From assembly GCA_963665915.2 (NCBI GenBank), contig CAXXSG010000013.1:434001-498000 (forward strand): a stretch of DNA of 64,000 nt, in the 5' to 3' direction. Made by a program: the position numbers and the translations under genes. The notes under the pieces were generated by a model. That model made no database searches. It saw only the letters and a program-made list of their open reading frames with translations, and was not told the DNA's origin. Shown here one piece after another: positions 16,278-24,868 of the stretch (position 1 is the stretch's first letter; each line of letters starts with the position of its first letter). This stretch comes from JAFGRU01 sp963665915. GTDB taxonomy: Bacteria > Desulfobacterota > Desulfuromonadia > Desulfuromonadales > JAAYDE01.

Positions 16278-18655
16278 TTCGGGCAAAAAGTATTAATCCA
16301 CCCCACCATATTTATCCTGTCGATGAGTGGAAAATTGTCGAAAAGAAGTTCTATCCGCGGTTTCTGGCCCAGACCGAGACAATTTTTTCCGTTTCCAATG
16401 GTTATTTGGGAATGCGCGGGAATTTTGAAGAGGGGGCTCCTGTTTTTCAGAATGGGACGTTTATCAATGGGTTCTACGAGTCATGGCCTATTACCTACGG
16501 CGAGGAGGCATACGGGTTTGCCAAAACCGGGCAAACCATGCTCAATGTGGCTGATTGCAAGATCATCAAGCTTTATGTGGACGATGAGCCCTTTTATCTT
16601 CCAACGGCCAATCTGATTCGTTTTGAGAGAACTCTGGACATGAAAGAGGGGACTCTGAACCGGGAGATCATGTGGGAAACGCCTTCCGGAAAGATCGTCC
16701 TGATGGAGTCCCGCCGCCTGGTCTCCTTTAAATACCGGCATCTGGCGGCGATTTCCTATCGTGTGACTATTCTTAACGAGGAAGCGCCGGTGATTATCTC
16801 TTCTGAAATGATTGACAATCAGTCCAACCAGGTTTCCGCGGGAGATCCGCGTCAGGCAAAAGGTTTTGAGGGAGAGGTTCTGGACACGGAAAAATATTAT
16901 AGTTCCGACCAGCGAACCATGCTCAGCAAAAAGACCCGGAACAGTGAAATGACCCTGGTTTGCGGTATGGATCATGTTTTTGAGACGGACTCCCCGTTTA
17001 AATGTCAGGTGGACTGCACTTCCGGAGACAGTCAGGTGGTCTATGCGGTGGACGCCCAGCCGGGAGTTCCCATCGAAATGACCAAGTATATCACCTATCA
17101 TACTTCTCGGAGTGCCAGCGGGAATGAACTCTGTAAAAGGGCGGAAAGGACTCTGGACGCGGCTCTCGAGCATGGTTTCGAAAAAATTCTGGAAGGGCAG
17201 AAAACGTTTTTGGAAGATTTCTGGGGGCGGAGCGATGTTCAGATCAAAGGCTCTCCGGAACAGAAGGATGTGGCGGCCGGGGAAGTGCAACAGGCGTTTC
17301 GCTGGAATCTTTTTCAGATTATTCAGTCCGCAGCCCGAGCCGAAGGAACCGGTCTTCCGGCCAAGGGTTTGACCGGCCAGGCTTATGAGGGGCATTACTT
17401 CTGGGACACGGAAGTCTATGTCATGCCTTTTCTGACCTACACTGCGCCGCGAATTGCGCGCAACCTCCTGAAATATCGCCATAGTATGCTGGACAGAGCC
17501 CGGCAAAGGGCCGGCGAAGTCAATCAGAAAGGGGCTCTGTTTCCCTGGCGGACCATCAATGGTGAAGAGGCTTCCTCTTATTATGCGGCGGGAACCGCCC
17601 AATACCATATCAACGCGGATATTATTTATGCCCTGAAAAAATATGTCGAGGCCACCGGGGATCGTCCTTTCCTCTATAACGAGGGTGCGGAGATGCTTGT
17701 GGAAACCGCCCGGCTCTGGCTCGACCTCGGTTTTTATTCCAAACGCAAAGGCGGCAAATTCTGCATTCAGGGAGTCACGGGGCCGGATGAGTACAACACG
17801 GTTGTGGACAACAATACTTATACGAATCTCATGGCCAGGGAAAATCTCTGGTTTGCAGCCCGTACCGTTGAAAAGATGAGACAGAAAATTCCGGATCTGT
17901 ATGAGGATCTGGTGGATAAAACCAACCTGCTGTTTTCCGAAATCAAAGAGTGGGAGAGGGCAGCGGACAACATGTACGTGGCTTACGATGAGGGCTTGGG
18001 TATATTTCCACAGGACGACAGCTTTCTGGATAAACAGGAGTGGGATTTCGACAACACTCCGCGCGATAAGTACCCACTTCTGCTGCACCACCATCCCCTG
18101 GTGATTTATCGGCATCAGGTCATCAAACAGGCGGATGTCGCTCTCTCTCTTTTCCTGCTTGGGAATGAATTTTCCCAGGATGCGAAAAAACGCAATTTCG
18201 ATTTTTACGATCCCCTGACGACTGGGGACTCCTCACTTTCGGCCTGTATTCAGAGTATCGTCGCTACGGAAGTAGGGGAGACTGATAAGGCCAGGGAATA
18301 CGGCCTGGCAGCCATTCTGATGGACCTTGGGGATGTGGGCGGCAATGTCAAGGACGGTGTCCATATTGCCTCAATGGGTGGGACCTGGATGGTGGCCGTC
18401 TATGGTTTTGCCGGGATGCGTGACTACAATGGGAAACTGAGTTTCCGTCCCAATGTCCCTCCCCCGATTGACCGGCTGCGGTTTCCGCTGATCATTCGTG
18501 AGCAGAAACTTGTTGTGGATATTAAGGGTGATACAGCGACTTATCTCCTGAAAGAAGGGTCCGGCATCGTCATCCACCATGAAGATCAGGAAATCAAGCT
18601 GATTAAAGGAGAGCCGGTATCCATGGTGATCCACCCTAATGGAGAAAATGTCTGA
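16274..18655 (+). CDS. Glycoside hydrolase family 65 disaccharide phosphorylase (trehalose/kojibiose/maltose type)
   Basis: GH65 enzymes phosphorolyse alpha-linked glucose disaccharides with inversion, giving beta-glucose 1-phosphate. The 793-residue length is typical. The order is an N-terminal beta-sandwich (to about 270), a linker, the (alpha/alpha)6 barrel and a small C-terminal beta domain. The general acid is Glu506 in TGPDEYN; phosphate-site and sugar-site motifs such as GHYFWDTE (about 375) and HHHPLV... are present. The substrate (trehalose, kojibiose, nigerose or maltose) cannot be told from sequence. The preceding beta-phosphoglucomutase would channel the product into glycolysis. 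GAGG lies before ATG 16274. Confidence 0.93.
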   Translation: MIRAKSINPPHHIYPVDEWKIVEKKFYPRFLAQTETIFSVSNGYLGMRGNFEEGAPVFQNGTFINGFYESWPITYGEEAYGFAKTGQTMLNVADCKIIKLYVDDEPFYLPTANLIRFERTLDMKEGTLNREIMWETPSGKIVLMESRRLVSFKYRHLAAISYRVTILNEEAPVIISSEMIDNQSNQVSAGDPRQAKGFEGEVLDTEKYYSSDQRTMLSKKTRNSEMTLVCGMDHVFETDSPFKCQVDCTSGDSQVVYAVDAQPGVPIEMTKYITYHTSRSASGNELCKRAERTLDAALEHGFEKILEGQKTFLEDFWGRSDVQIKGSPEQKDVAAGEVQQAFRWNLFQIIQSAARAEGTGLPAKGLTGQAYEGHYFWDTEVYVMPFLTYTAPRIARNLLKYRHSMLDRARQRAGEVNQKGALFPWRTINGEEASSYYAAGTAQYHINADIIYALKKYVEATGDRPFLYNEGAEMLVETARLWLDLGFYSKRKGGKFCIQGVTGPDEYNTVVDNNTYTNLMARENLWFAARTVEKMRQKIPDLYEDLVDKTNLLFSEIKEWERAADNMYVAYDEGLGIFPQDDSFLDKQEWDFDNTPRDKYPLLLHHHPLVIYRHQVIKQADVALSLFLLGNEFSQDAKKRNFDFYDPLTTGDSSLSACIQSIVATEVGETDKAREYGLAAILMDLGDVGGNVKDGVHIASMGGTWMVAVYGFAGMRDYNGKLSFRPNVPPPIDRLRFPLIIREQKLVVDIKGDTATYLLKEGSGIVIHHEDQEIKLIKGEPVSMVIHPNGENV

Positions 18656-18819
18656 ATTCGTGCTGCGAAACTTCCACGTTTTTTCGTCTGAAAATTGAAA
18701 GATGCTTTCAATCCTTTACAATTGTTTTAAAGGTAGGAAAAAACATCAGCCGGCTGTTGAAGAACATTCGGACAAGGTAGTGTTTTTCAACAAGCTGTTT
18801 GACGGAAGCAGGGGTGGCT

Positions 18820-19173
18820 ATGATTGAAGGTCTCTGGACGGGAGAAATGAACTTTAATGTTTCCAATGTTGAATATGGACATGCCGTTTTTATTTTTTTA
18901 AACGGCAAAACCTATGGTGGGAACAGCAAGTTTTATTTCGCAGGAACCTATGCGCTGGACGGCGAGCACATCAAGGGCCAGTATAAGGTGACCCATTATG
19001 CCGGTGATCCGATTACTCCCATGGGTCTTATCGAGCCTCATGGAACCCACCATTTCAGATTCAAAGGGAAAGTGACCGGAAGTCATATGGAAATAAAAGG
19101 GATTCTTATCGAGGATGATCACATCCGCTTTAAGGGGCTTTTACAGAAACAATTGGGGCAGGATATTTTTTAA
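18820..19173 (+). CDS. Small GrlR-like protein of unknown function
   Basis: The frame extends back to TTG 18799, but ATG 18820, preceded by GCAGGGGTG, is the better start and gives 117 residues. The sequence (MIEGLWTG..., then VFIFLNGKTYGGNSKFYFAGTY, then KGQYKVTHYAG) follows the alternating strand pattern and GGxSxFYxxGxY signature of GrlR-like proteins, small lipocalin-like barrels named after the LEE negative regulator. There is no signal peptide or catalytic motif. No type III secretion genes are nearby, so a role as a secretion regulator is not implied. It stands alone 165 bp after the GH65 gene. Confidence 0.65.
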   Translation: MIEGLWTGEMNFNVSNVEYGHAVFIFLNGKTYGGNSKFYFAGTYALDGEHIKGQYKVTHYAGDPITPMGLIEPHGTHHFRFKGKVTGSHMEIKGILIEDDHIRFKGLLQKQLGQDIF

Positions 19174-19308
19174 CCGAGGCCTCCAGCCCGATTGTGAACC
19201 TCTGAAAGTGATTGACCGCCCAAAAGAGCCTATCATGTTTTTTAACGCTTAATCTTCACCTCCCTCTTTATCTCACCATCAAAGCAGGTTATCATAGTTC
19301 AACTCGCA

Positions 19309-19434
19309 GTATTCATGAATATTTCTGCTGCAACCGCCGATTGCACGTTATCTCAAGCCGTGCTCACTCCTTGCACTTGGCTTGATCTGACGCACGCTTG
19401 GCGGTTTCGCGACAAAGCCTCATGAATAATTCGG
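19309..19434. repeat. Repeat family A, copy 1
   Basis: This copy runs from ATTCATGAATATTTCTGCTG to CTCATGAATAATTCGG and shares the blocks GCAACCG-CAATTGCAC, CAAGCCGTGCTC-CTCCTTGC, CTTGGCT-GATCTG-CGCACGCTTG and TTTCGCGACAAAG-CTCATGAATAA with the four copies at 40.7-46.8 kb. The two ends are inverted relative to each other (TTCATGA / TCATGAA). It lacks the middle block present in copy 3. It lies in the 336 bp gap before the NlpC/P60 gene. Confidence 0.8.
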
Positions 19435-19509
19435 ATTTATTTTTCTTTGGAACAGCTGACCCATTCCAAACCAAAATCCTTAAAGCAAACCAACTTGTGC
19501 CGGGGTGCC

Positions 19510-20295
19510 ATGCATACTCGAATGAAAAGGAACATTGGCGTTTTTTCTGTGTTTTGTTGTTTTCTGGTAGTCTTGCTGGGCCTGACCGGTTGTGCCAACA
19601 GGTTTGTTCCTCCCCCTCAGCCTGCCCCTAAACCCTGCCACCTGCAGCTTGATAAAATGGGTTTCAGCATTCAGGTCGGAGCTTTTTCCCGCATGGATAA
19701 TGCGGTCCGGCTTGAAGAACGGCTCGAGAAAAAAGGGCTGGATGCTTATTATTTTCTCCATGAGTCCGGGCTCTACAAAGTCCGATTCGGTAATTACAGA
19801 AGCTATGGTGAGGCCCGATCGAACGCCATGACCTTGCGCGGCCGGGGTCTTATCGGCGAGTTTTTCATTGTCGCCCCGGGAGATTATTCGGTCGCAAGGG
19901 TTGCTGAAACCGGTTGCGAGGGTCTGCGGAGCGAGCTCGTCCGCACTGCGAAAAGATTCATCGGTGTTCCCTACAAATGGGGCGGTACTTCATCTGAGCG
20001 AGGTTTTGACTGCAGCGGTCTGACCCTGGTGGTTTACCGCCTGAACGGGTTGGGTCTGCCGCGCGCGTCCTTTCAGCAGTTCAAGACCGGCACGAAAGTC
20101 TCCAATGGGGCGCTTCAGGCTGGAGATTTAGTTTTCTTTGCCACCCGCAAGCCCCAACGGGTTTCCCATGTCGGTATCTATATCGGCGACGGGAAATTTA
20201 TCCATGCCCCCCGGCGTGGAAAAGATGTCCGTATTTCAAAGCTCTCAAGTCCCTATTATGCCAAGCGGTATATGGGAGCACGAAACTACCTATAA
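19510..20295 (+). CDS. SPOR-NlpC/P60 lipoprotein, putative peptidoglycan endopeptidase
   Basis: The longest frame begins at 19447, but the signal sequence starts near ATG 19510 (or 19522), with GGGGTG upstream; from 19510 the protein has 261 residues. A hydrophobic core ends in the lipobox LTGC, so it is probably a lipoprotein. Next comes a SPOR domain (MGFSIQVGAFSRMDNA..., about 70 residues), which binds denuded septal glycan strands. The C-terminal half is an NlpC/P60 domain with catalytic Cys in FDCSGL, His in SHVGIYIG and third polar residue in FIHAPR. It most likely cleaves cell-wall peptides at the division site. The SPOR-plus-NlpC combination is uncommon but coherent. Confidence 0.9.
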   Translation: MHTRMKRNIGVFSVFCCFLVVLLGLTGCANRFVPPPQPAPKPCHLQLDKMGFSIQVGAFSRMDNAVRLEERLEKKGLDAYYFLHESGLYKVRFGNYRSYGEARSNAMTLRGRGLIGEFFIVAPGDYSVARVAETGCEGLRSELVRTAKRFIGVPYKWGGTSSERGFDCSGLTLVVYRLNGLGLPRASFQQFKTGTKVSNGALQAGDLVFFATRKPQRVSHVGIYIGDGKFIHAPRRGKDVRISKLSSPYYAKRYMGARNYL

Positions 20296-20897
20296 ACCGG
20301 GCTTAGAGGTTGAAAAGCGACGTCGGCACATTCTGATCAAAACTGCCAGCTGTTCTGATGTCAAACCGTCCGTCTATTTTTGCTGTAAGCCTGCCAAGCG
20401 GCCTTGCTTAAAATCCATCAGAAAGTTCTGATAAGATTCCGGACGGTGTTTTGGATCGCAGGAGTTTCGAGAACTCTGCCACCTGATCCCAGCGGTAATC
20501 CATCAAAAAAATCCGGAACAACTAATCAGACGAAAATTAACTCTCCGATACGGTGAGGTGTGTTAGGGCTGTCCTTGGCAACACAAAAAATCCTGCCAGG
20601 TACTGTCCTGAAAAAATTCAGATAGCTTATTTGGACAGTTGTGCGCTTCTGGAAGAAGCAAAAATCCTTTCCAAGGGGAAATATAAAAACAAAATAATAT
20701 CAAATATTTAAACATCTTATGGGCGGCAGAATACATGGCTTTTTTTCTTTTCAACAAATTTTTGTTGTAAAATTTAAATTCAGGTTTTAATATATGCAGG
20801 AACCACATTGATCCGGGGCAGAGTTTTGCTTTGTCTTCTTTCACCTTTAACAGCAAAAAGAAAACCAACAACGGAACCCCATACAATCAACGAGGTG
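20296..20897. other. Non-coding stretch with one large inverted repeat
   Basis: Around 600 bp without a convincing gene. ACCGTCCG at 20365-20372 and CGGACGGT at 20440-20447 form an 8 bp stem around a 67-nt loop that could be part of a structured RNA. From about 20630 the DNA becomes AT-rich. A 107-codon minus-strand frame (20563-20886) has no recognisable family or ribosome-binding site and I do not call it. Confidence 0.4.
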
Positions 20898-20981
20898 GTG
20901 AAAAGAATAAATAAGGTGATCAAGATGCTGGTTCTGACTTCGACAGTTCTCTATGCGCAACCACAAGTGGCAAGGGCGTGA
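20898..20981 (+). CDS. Possible truncated exported peptide
   Basis: GTG 20898, preceded by GAGGTG, opens a 27-codon frame whose translation (KRINKVIKMLVLTSTVLYA then QPQVARA) resembles a Sec signal peptide with nothing after it. It could be the remains of an exported protein gene or a chance frame. Confidence 0.3.
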   Translation: MKRINKVIKMLVLTSTVLYAQPQVARA

Positions 20982-21020
20982 ACTCCGAAAACGCGATTTC
21001 CTATTAATTGAGGTAAGAAA

Positions 21021-21257
21021 ATGCAGGGGTATTTTACAGGCGGTCTATATATTTTTTTTGGTTTAACAGGAATATTTTTTGTGGGAAAAGATTATTTTAT
21101 TAACAACAATTTACATGTTCTTGATTCCTGCTTATCAATCGTTGTTTTTTTGATAGGCTCAGGCTTTAGTATCCATACATATTTTTCTATAAAAAAGGTG
21201 GGCAAGGAAAATTTCAAGGAAGTGAGAGGCTGCTTTTTACCTGAAACCAAAAAGTAA
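21021..21257 (+). CDS. Small two-helix membrane protein, unknown
   Basis: A 78-residue protein from ATG 21021 with GAGGTAAGA as ribosome-binding site. Two hydrophobic segments (about residues 5-22 and 35-53) flank a short polar turn, and the C-terminus is basic (KKVGKENFKE). I recognise no family. The gene is AT-rich compared with neighbours, as is the preceding 400 bp, hinting at transferred DNA. A terminator hairpin follows 60 bp later, which supports a real transcript. Confidence 0.6.
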   Translation: MQGYFTGGLYIFFGLTGIFFVGKDYFINNNLHVLDSCLSIVVFLIGSGFSIHTYFSIKKVGKENFKEVRGCFLPETKK

Positions 21258-21316
21258 CTGGTTTTCAGACGTAAATTTTACGATTTTGACAGCGAGCGAA
21301 TTTTGAGAGAAAAACG

Positions 21317-21352
21317 GGGCCATCTGACCACATGATCAGGTGGCCCTTTATT
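21317..21352 (+). terminator. Intrinsic terminator after the small membrane protein gene
   Basis: An 11 bp stem GGGCCATCTGA / TCAGGTGGCCC (one G-T wobble) followed by TTTATTTT. Confidence 0.8.
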
Positions 21353-21546
21353 TTACCCAAGCAATTCAGGACAAAGACCGTTCCCCCTGTGTCAGGATAG
21401 TTGTCGCCTTAAGAGGCCGTATGCTCCCTTGGGAAATGGCAGGTAGAACGGTTCCAATCAGCACTGGTGAATGGTTTTGATGCAAGAACCCATTGCCTGA
21501 GGACCAGAGCCTGGTCTTTCAGTGCCCGCTAACGCTTGCCCCTTAA

Positions 21547-21753
21547 TTAATAAGGGACCTTTTTCTCCAGAGGCTCCGGGTTGCAGAGATTTTCCTGATG
21601 ATCGGCTGTCACTCCGCAGTTTTTGCAGACAAATGCCGGATTTTTACTAAGTTCGGCCACTTCCTGCATTTTCCCAAGTTCCATGAGCGAGCACATATGC
21701 TCACGGTGAGCTTCTGATTCCTTGCAGAAAAATCCTGTTTTTTTTCTACTCAT
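21547..21753 (-). CDS. Small cysteine-rich putative zinc-binding protein
   Basis: A 68-residue protein with five cysteines and several histidines. FCKESEAHREHMC, VCKNCGV and HQENLCNP suggest a small zinc site using CxxC plus His/Cys. It has no signal peptide. GGAAGGGAAAA before ATG 21753 is a strong ribosome-binding site, which argues that it is a real gene despite its size. It is divergent from mgtE. Function unknown. Confidence 0.75.
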   Translation of the reverse strand: MSRKKTGFFCKESEAHREHMCSLMELGKMQEVAELSKNPAFVCKNCGVTADHQENLCNPEPLEKKVPY

Positions 21754-21899
21754 ACGTTTTCCCTTCCCATAGCCCGAAAAATAAACCGGGAAAAATATAT
21801 TCTGCCTGTTTACCTTTTTAAACTATACATTAAAATTGCTCACAGGTCGTCCGTAGCGGCGACCGAAAAATATGACCCCCTTTTTTTGAGGTGTTTTCT

Positions 21900-23261
21900 A
21901 TGGCGAAAGATTTTGAAAAACCCTGGGTGGAACTTCATGAACTTATTGATGGCAAAAAAGCTTCAGGACTCCTGGCTTTTCTGGATGCGATGAGCCCGAC
22001 AGAAACGGCCCTGACCATATCGCGTCTGAGCCCCGCGGATCAGGGGCAGCTGCTTATCCTCCTGGATCCTCTGGACGCAGCCGAGGTTATCGAAGATATC
22101 AGCGAAGTCCAGGCTGCGGATATCATGGATGACCTGCCCCCAGAACAGGCCGCCGCCATTCTGGAAGAGCTGGACAGCGACCACATCGTGGACCTCCTGG
22201 GGGAAATGGATGAGAAAAGAGCGGAAGCGATTCTGGATGAGATGAATCCTGAAGATGCACAGGAAGCCCGGCAGTTTCTTGAGTATCCTCCGGATACCGC
22301 GGGGGGGCTCATGATATCAGAGTGTCTTTCCTATCGGGCGGAAAACAGGATCAGCGATGTTCTGACCGATCTCCAGGCCAATCGGGATACCTATGCCGAC
22401 TATCATGTGCAGTATCTTTACGTGACGGACGATCAAAAAAGATTGGTCGGGGTTCTGCGCATGCACAACCTGCTGTTCCTTCCTCATACCGTACCTCTCA
22501 ATAAGTTGATGATCTCGAATCCTCTTAAGGTGGGGGCTAATGCCAGTCTCGAGGAACTCCACAACTTTTTTGAGGAGCATGAACTGTTCGGGGCACCTGT
22601 GGTGGACGAGCGAGGGGTTCTTATGGGTGTGGTCCTTCCCGAGGCGGTTGAGGAAGCGACCCAGAAAAATTCCGTCCGCCAGTTTCTAGGTTTCAGCGGG
22701 ATTGTTGGTGGTGAGGAGTTTCGTTCCATGCCTCTTCTGGTCCGCTCCGGACGGCGTCTTTCGTGGCTGAGCCTCAACATCGTTCTCAACATCATTGCGG
22801 CCAGCGTGATAGCCCTATATCAGGATACACTTGCCGCGGTCATCGCTCTGGCCGTCTTCCTGCCTATGGTCAGCGACATGAGCGGTTGTTCCGGTAACCA
22901 GGCCGTGGCGGTCAGCATGCGGGAGCTTTCTCTGGGGTTGGTCCGCCCCACTGAGTTGCTCAGAGTTCTGGCCAAAGAAGCCAGCTTGGGAATAATCAAT
23001 GGCATCTGTCTCGGAATTCTGCTGGGTGGTGCTGCCTTTTTATGGAAGGGAAATCTTTACCTTGGGTTGGTGGTGGGCGCCGCCCTGGCCGCTAACACCC
23101 TTCTGTCGGTAACGCTTGGAGGCCTTTTACCGCTGATTCTGAAGCGCCTGAAAATGGACCCGGCTCTAGTTTCCAGCCCGCTGTTGACAACCGTCACCGA
23201 TATGTGCGGCTTTTTTCTGGTTCTTAGCATGGCGACGACAGTTCTGCAAAAACTGGGATGA
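21900..23261 (+). CDS. mgtE: Magnesium transporter MgtE
   Basis: MgtE is a Mg2+-gated Mg2+ channel. From ATG 21900 (GAGGTG upstream; an in-frame GTG at 21891 is less likely) the protein has 453 residues, the usual size. It comprises the cytosolic MgtE N domain of helical repeats rich in acidic residues (about 15-130, with ADIMDDLPPEQAAAILEEL), two CBS domains (about 135-260), and five membrane helices in the C-terminal 180 residues with the conserved PMVSDMSGCSGNQAV pore segment. Mg2+ binding between N and CBS domains controls opening. A short hairpin (GGTCG/CGACC) lies upstream, but I see no Mg2+ riboswitch. Confidence 0.96.
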   Translation: MAKDFEKPWVELHELIDGKKASGLLAFLDAMSPTETALTISRLSPADQGQLLILLDPLDAAEVIEDISEVQAADIMDDLPPEQAAAILEELDSDHIVDLLGEMDEKRAEAILDEMNPEDAQEARQFLEYPPDTAGGLMISECLSYRAENRISDVLTDLQANRDTYADYHVQYLYVTDDQKRLVGVLRMHNLLFLPHTVPLNKLMISNPLKVGANASLEELHNFFEEHELFGAPVVDERGVLMGVVLPEAVEEATQKNSVRQFLGFSGIVGGEEFRSMPLLVRSGRRLSWLSLNIVLNIIAASVIALYQDTLAAVIALAVFLPMVSDMSGCSGNQAVAVSMRELSLGLVRPTELLRVLAKEASLGIINGICLGILLGGAAFLWKGNLYLGLVVGAALAANTLLSVTLGGLLPLILKRLKMDPALVSSPLLTTVTDMCGFFLVLSMATTVLQKLG

Positions 23262-23401
23262 AATAATATTGATTCAGATATAAAAAATTTCTTACATTCA
23301 ATCAGGGTTTTTTTTAAAATAAGAAGGTTGTGGTTAATTCAATTTATGGTTTTATGCTGTCTTCCGGTCGCTGGAACCGGGAATGAAAAGGTGGAAAAGG
23401 G

Positions 23402-24868
23402 ATGAAATTTCAGGATTACGAAACCGAAGGCTTCTTCGATGAACTTTTCGAGCTGGATGGGAACCCACGTTCCCAGGCGAAACCCTTGTTTTCGCGCTTT
23501 GGAAGCCTTTCTGAAGGGGAGGTCGAACAGCGTCAGAAGGCCGCCGAGGCCGCTCTATTTCACATGGGAATCACCTTTACCGTATATGGAAGTGACGAGG
23601 GGACCGAGCGGATTTTCCCCTTCGACATAGTTCCCCGCATTGTTTCTTCAGAAGACTGGAATACGATTGAACGCGGCCTCAAACAGCGGATTCATGCCCT
23701 GAACCTTTTTCTGGAAGACATCTACCATGATCAGAAAATCGTCCGCCAGGGCATCATCCCCTCGGAGTTGATCTTTTCCGGCAACTCGTTTCGTCAGCAA
23801 TGCAAAGGGTTGAGTCCACCCAAGGGAATATGGTGTCATGTGACCGGAACCGATCTGGTGCGGGACAGCGACGGGCAGCTTTACGTCCTTGAGGACAATC
23901 TTCGTTGCCCTTCGGGAGTATCCTATGTAATTCAAAACCGTGAGGTCCTGAAACGCACATTCCCCGCCGCGTTTGAAGCTCTCAAGGTGCGCACGGTTAC
24001 CGATTATCCCAACCGTCTTCTGGAAACCCTGGAATATCTTGCACCGGATTCGCTCCACGATCCCGTGGCGGTTGTACTAACGCCAGGGGTTTATAATTCC
24101 GCTTATTTTGAACATTCCTTTCTGGCCCAGCAGATGGGGGTTCCGCTTGTGGAGGGTCGCGACCTGGTGGTTATGGACGGATACATCCATATGCGCACGA
24201 CCAAGGGATTCGAGCGTGTGGATGTCATTTACCGCAGGATTGATGATGATTTTATAGATCCAAGGGTGTTTAATCCGGATTCACTCCTGGGGGTTCCGGG
24301 TCTCATGGAGGTATACCGCCAGGGCCGGGTTGCCCTGGCCAACGCTCCGGGAACCGGTATTGCCGACGACAAAGCGATTTATGCCTATGTTCCCCAGATT
24401 ATCAAATACTATCTGGACGAGGATATTATCCTGCCAAACGTGCCGACTTACCTCTGCTCAGAGGAAAAAGACCGCCGCTATGTGCTGGATCATCTCGACC
24501 AGCTCGTGGTCAAGCCTGTAAGTGAATCGGGCGGCTACGGGATGCTGGTCGGGCCGCATGCCGGACAGGAGGATCGGGAGGAGTTTTCCCGGCGCATCCA
24601 GGCCAATCCCCGGAATTATATCGCCCAGCCGACCCTGGCCCTTTCCCGCGCTCCGGTCATCGTCGATGACCACTTGGAGGGGCGCCATGTGGATCTGCGC
24701 CCCTATATCCTCTATGGCGAGGATATTTACGTCCTTCCCGGCGGCCTGACCCGGGTGGCCCTGAAAAAAGGCTCCTTGGTGGTCAACTCTTCCCAGGGCG
24801 GAGGGAGCAAGGACACCTGGGTGGTGTCGGATGAGAAAGAAAAAGAGGGAGGAAAACCGGAATGCTGA
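23402..24868 (+). CDS. Circularly permuted ATP-grasp protein of the Anbu gene cluster
   Basis: A 488-residue member of the COG2308-type circularly permuted ATP-grasp family. The metal-binding DNLRCPSGVSYV (about 156-167) comes before the nucleotide-binding VVKPVSESGGYGM (about 370-382), the order expected after permutation. Such enzymes probably ligate a peptide or amino acid with ATP. GGTGGAAAAGGG precedes ATG 23402. It is the first gene of a four-gene operon and overlaps the next by 7 bp. In many bacteria this gene travels with alpha-E, transglutaminase and the Anbu protease, which points to a shared pathway whose product is unknown. Confidence 0.92.
   Translation: MKFQDYETEGFFDELFELDGNPRSQAKPLFSRFGSLSEGEVEQRQKAAEAALFHMGITFTVYGSDEGTERIFPFDIVPRIVSSEDWNTIERGLKQRIHALNLFLEDIYHDQKIVRQGIIPSELIFSGNSFRQQCKGLSPPKGIWCHVTGTDLVRDSDGQLYVLEDNLRCPSGVSYVIQNREVLKRTFPAAFEALKVRTVTDYPNRLLETLEYLAPDSLHDPVAVVLTPGVYNSAYFEHSFLAQQMGVPLVEGRDLVVMDGYIHMRTTKGFERVDVIYRRIDDDFIDPRVFNPDSLLGVPGLMEVYRQGRVALANAPGTGIADDKAIYAYVPQIIKYYLDEDIILPNVPTYLCSEEKDRRYVLDHLDQLVVKPVSESGGYGMLVGPHAGQEDREEFSRRIQANPRNYIAQPTLALSRAPVIVDDHLEGRHVDLRPYILYGEDIYVLPGGLTRVALKKGSLVVNSSQGGGSKDTWVVSDEKEKEGGKPEC

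Noticed and set aside
16481..18115. 544-codon open frame on the minus strand
   Set aside because: It lies exactly opposite the GH65 phosphorylase, whose motifs and codon use are convincing; the antisense translation has no recognisable family and no ribosome-binding site.
20563..20886. 107-codon minus-strand frame in AT-rich DNA
   Set aside because: No ribosome-binding site, no recognisable domain and biased composition only; not enough for a gene call.
21754..21899. Mg2+ riboswitch upstream of mgtE
   Set aside because: Only a short GGTCG/CGACC hairpin is present; the leader is too short for a known Mg2+ riboswitch fold.
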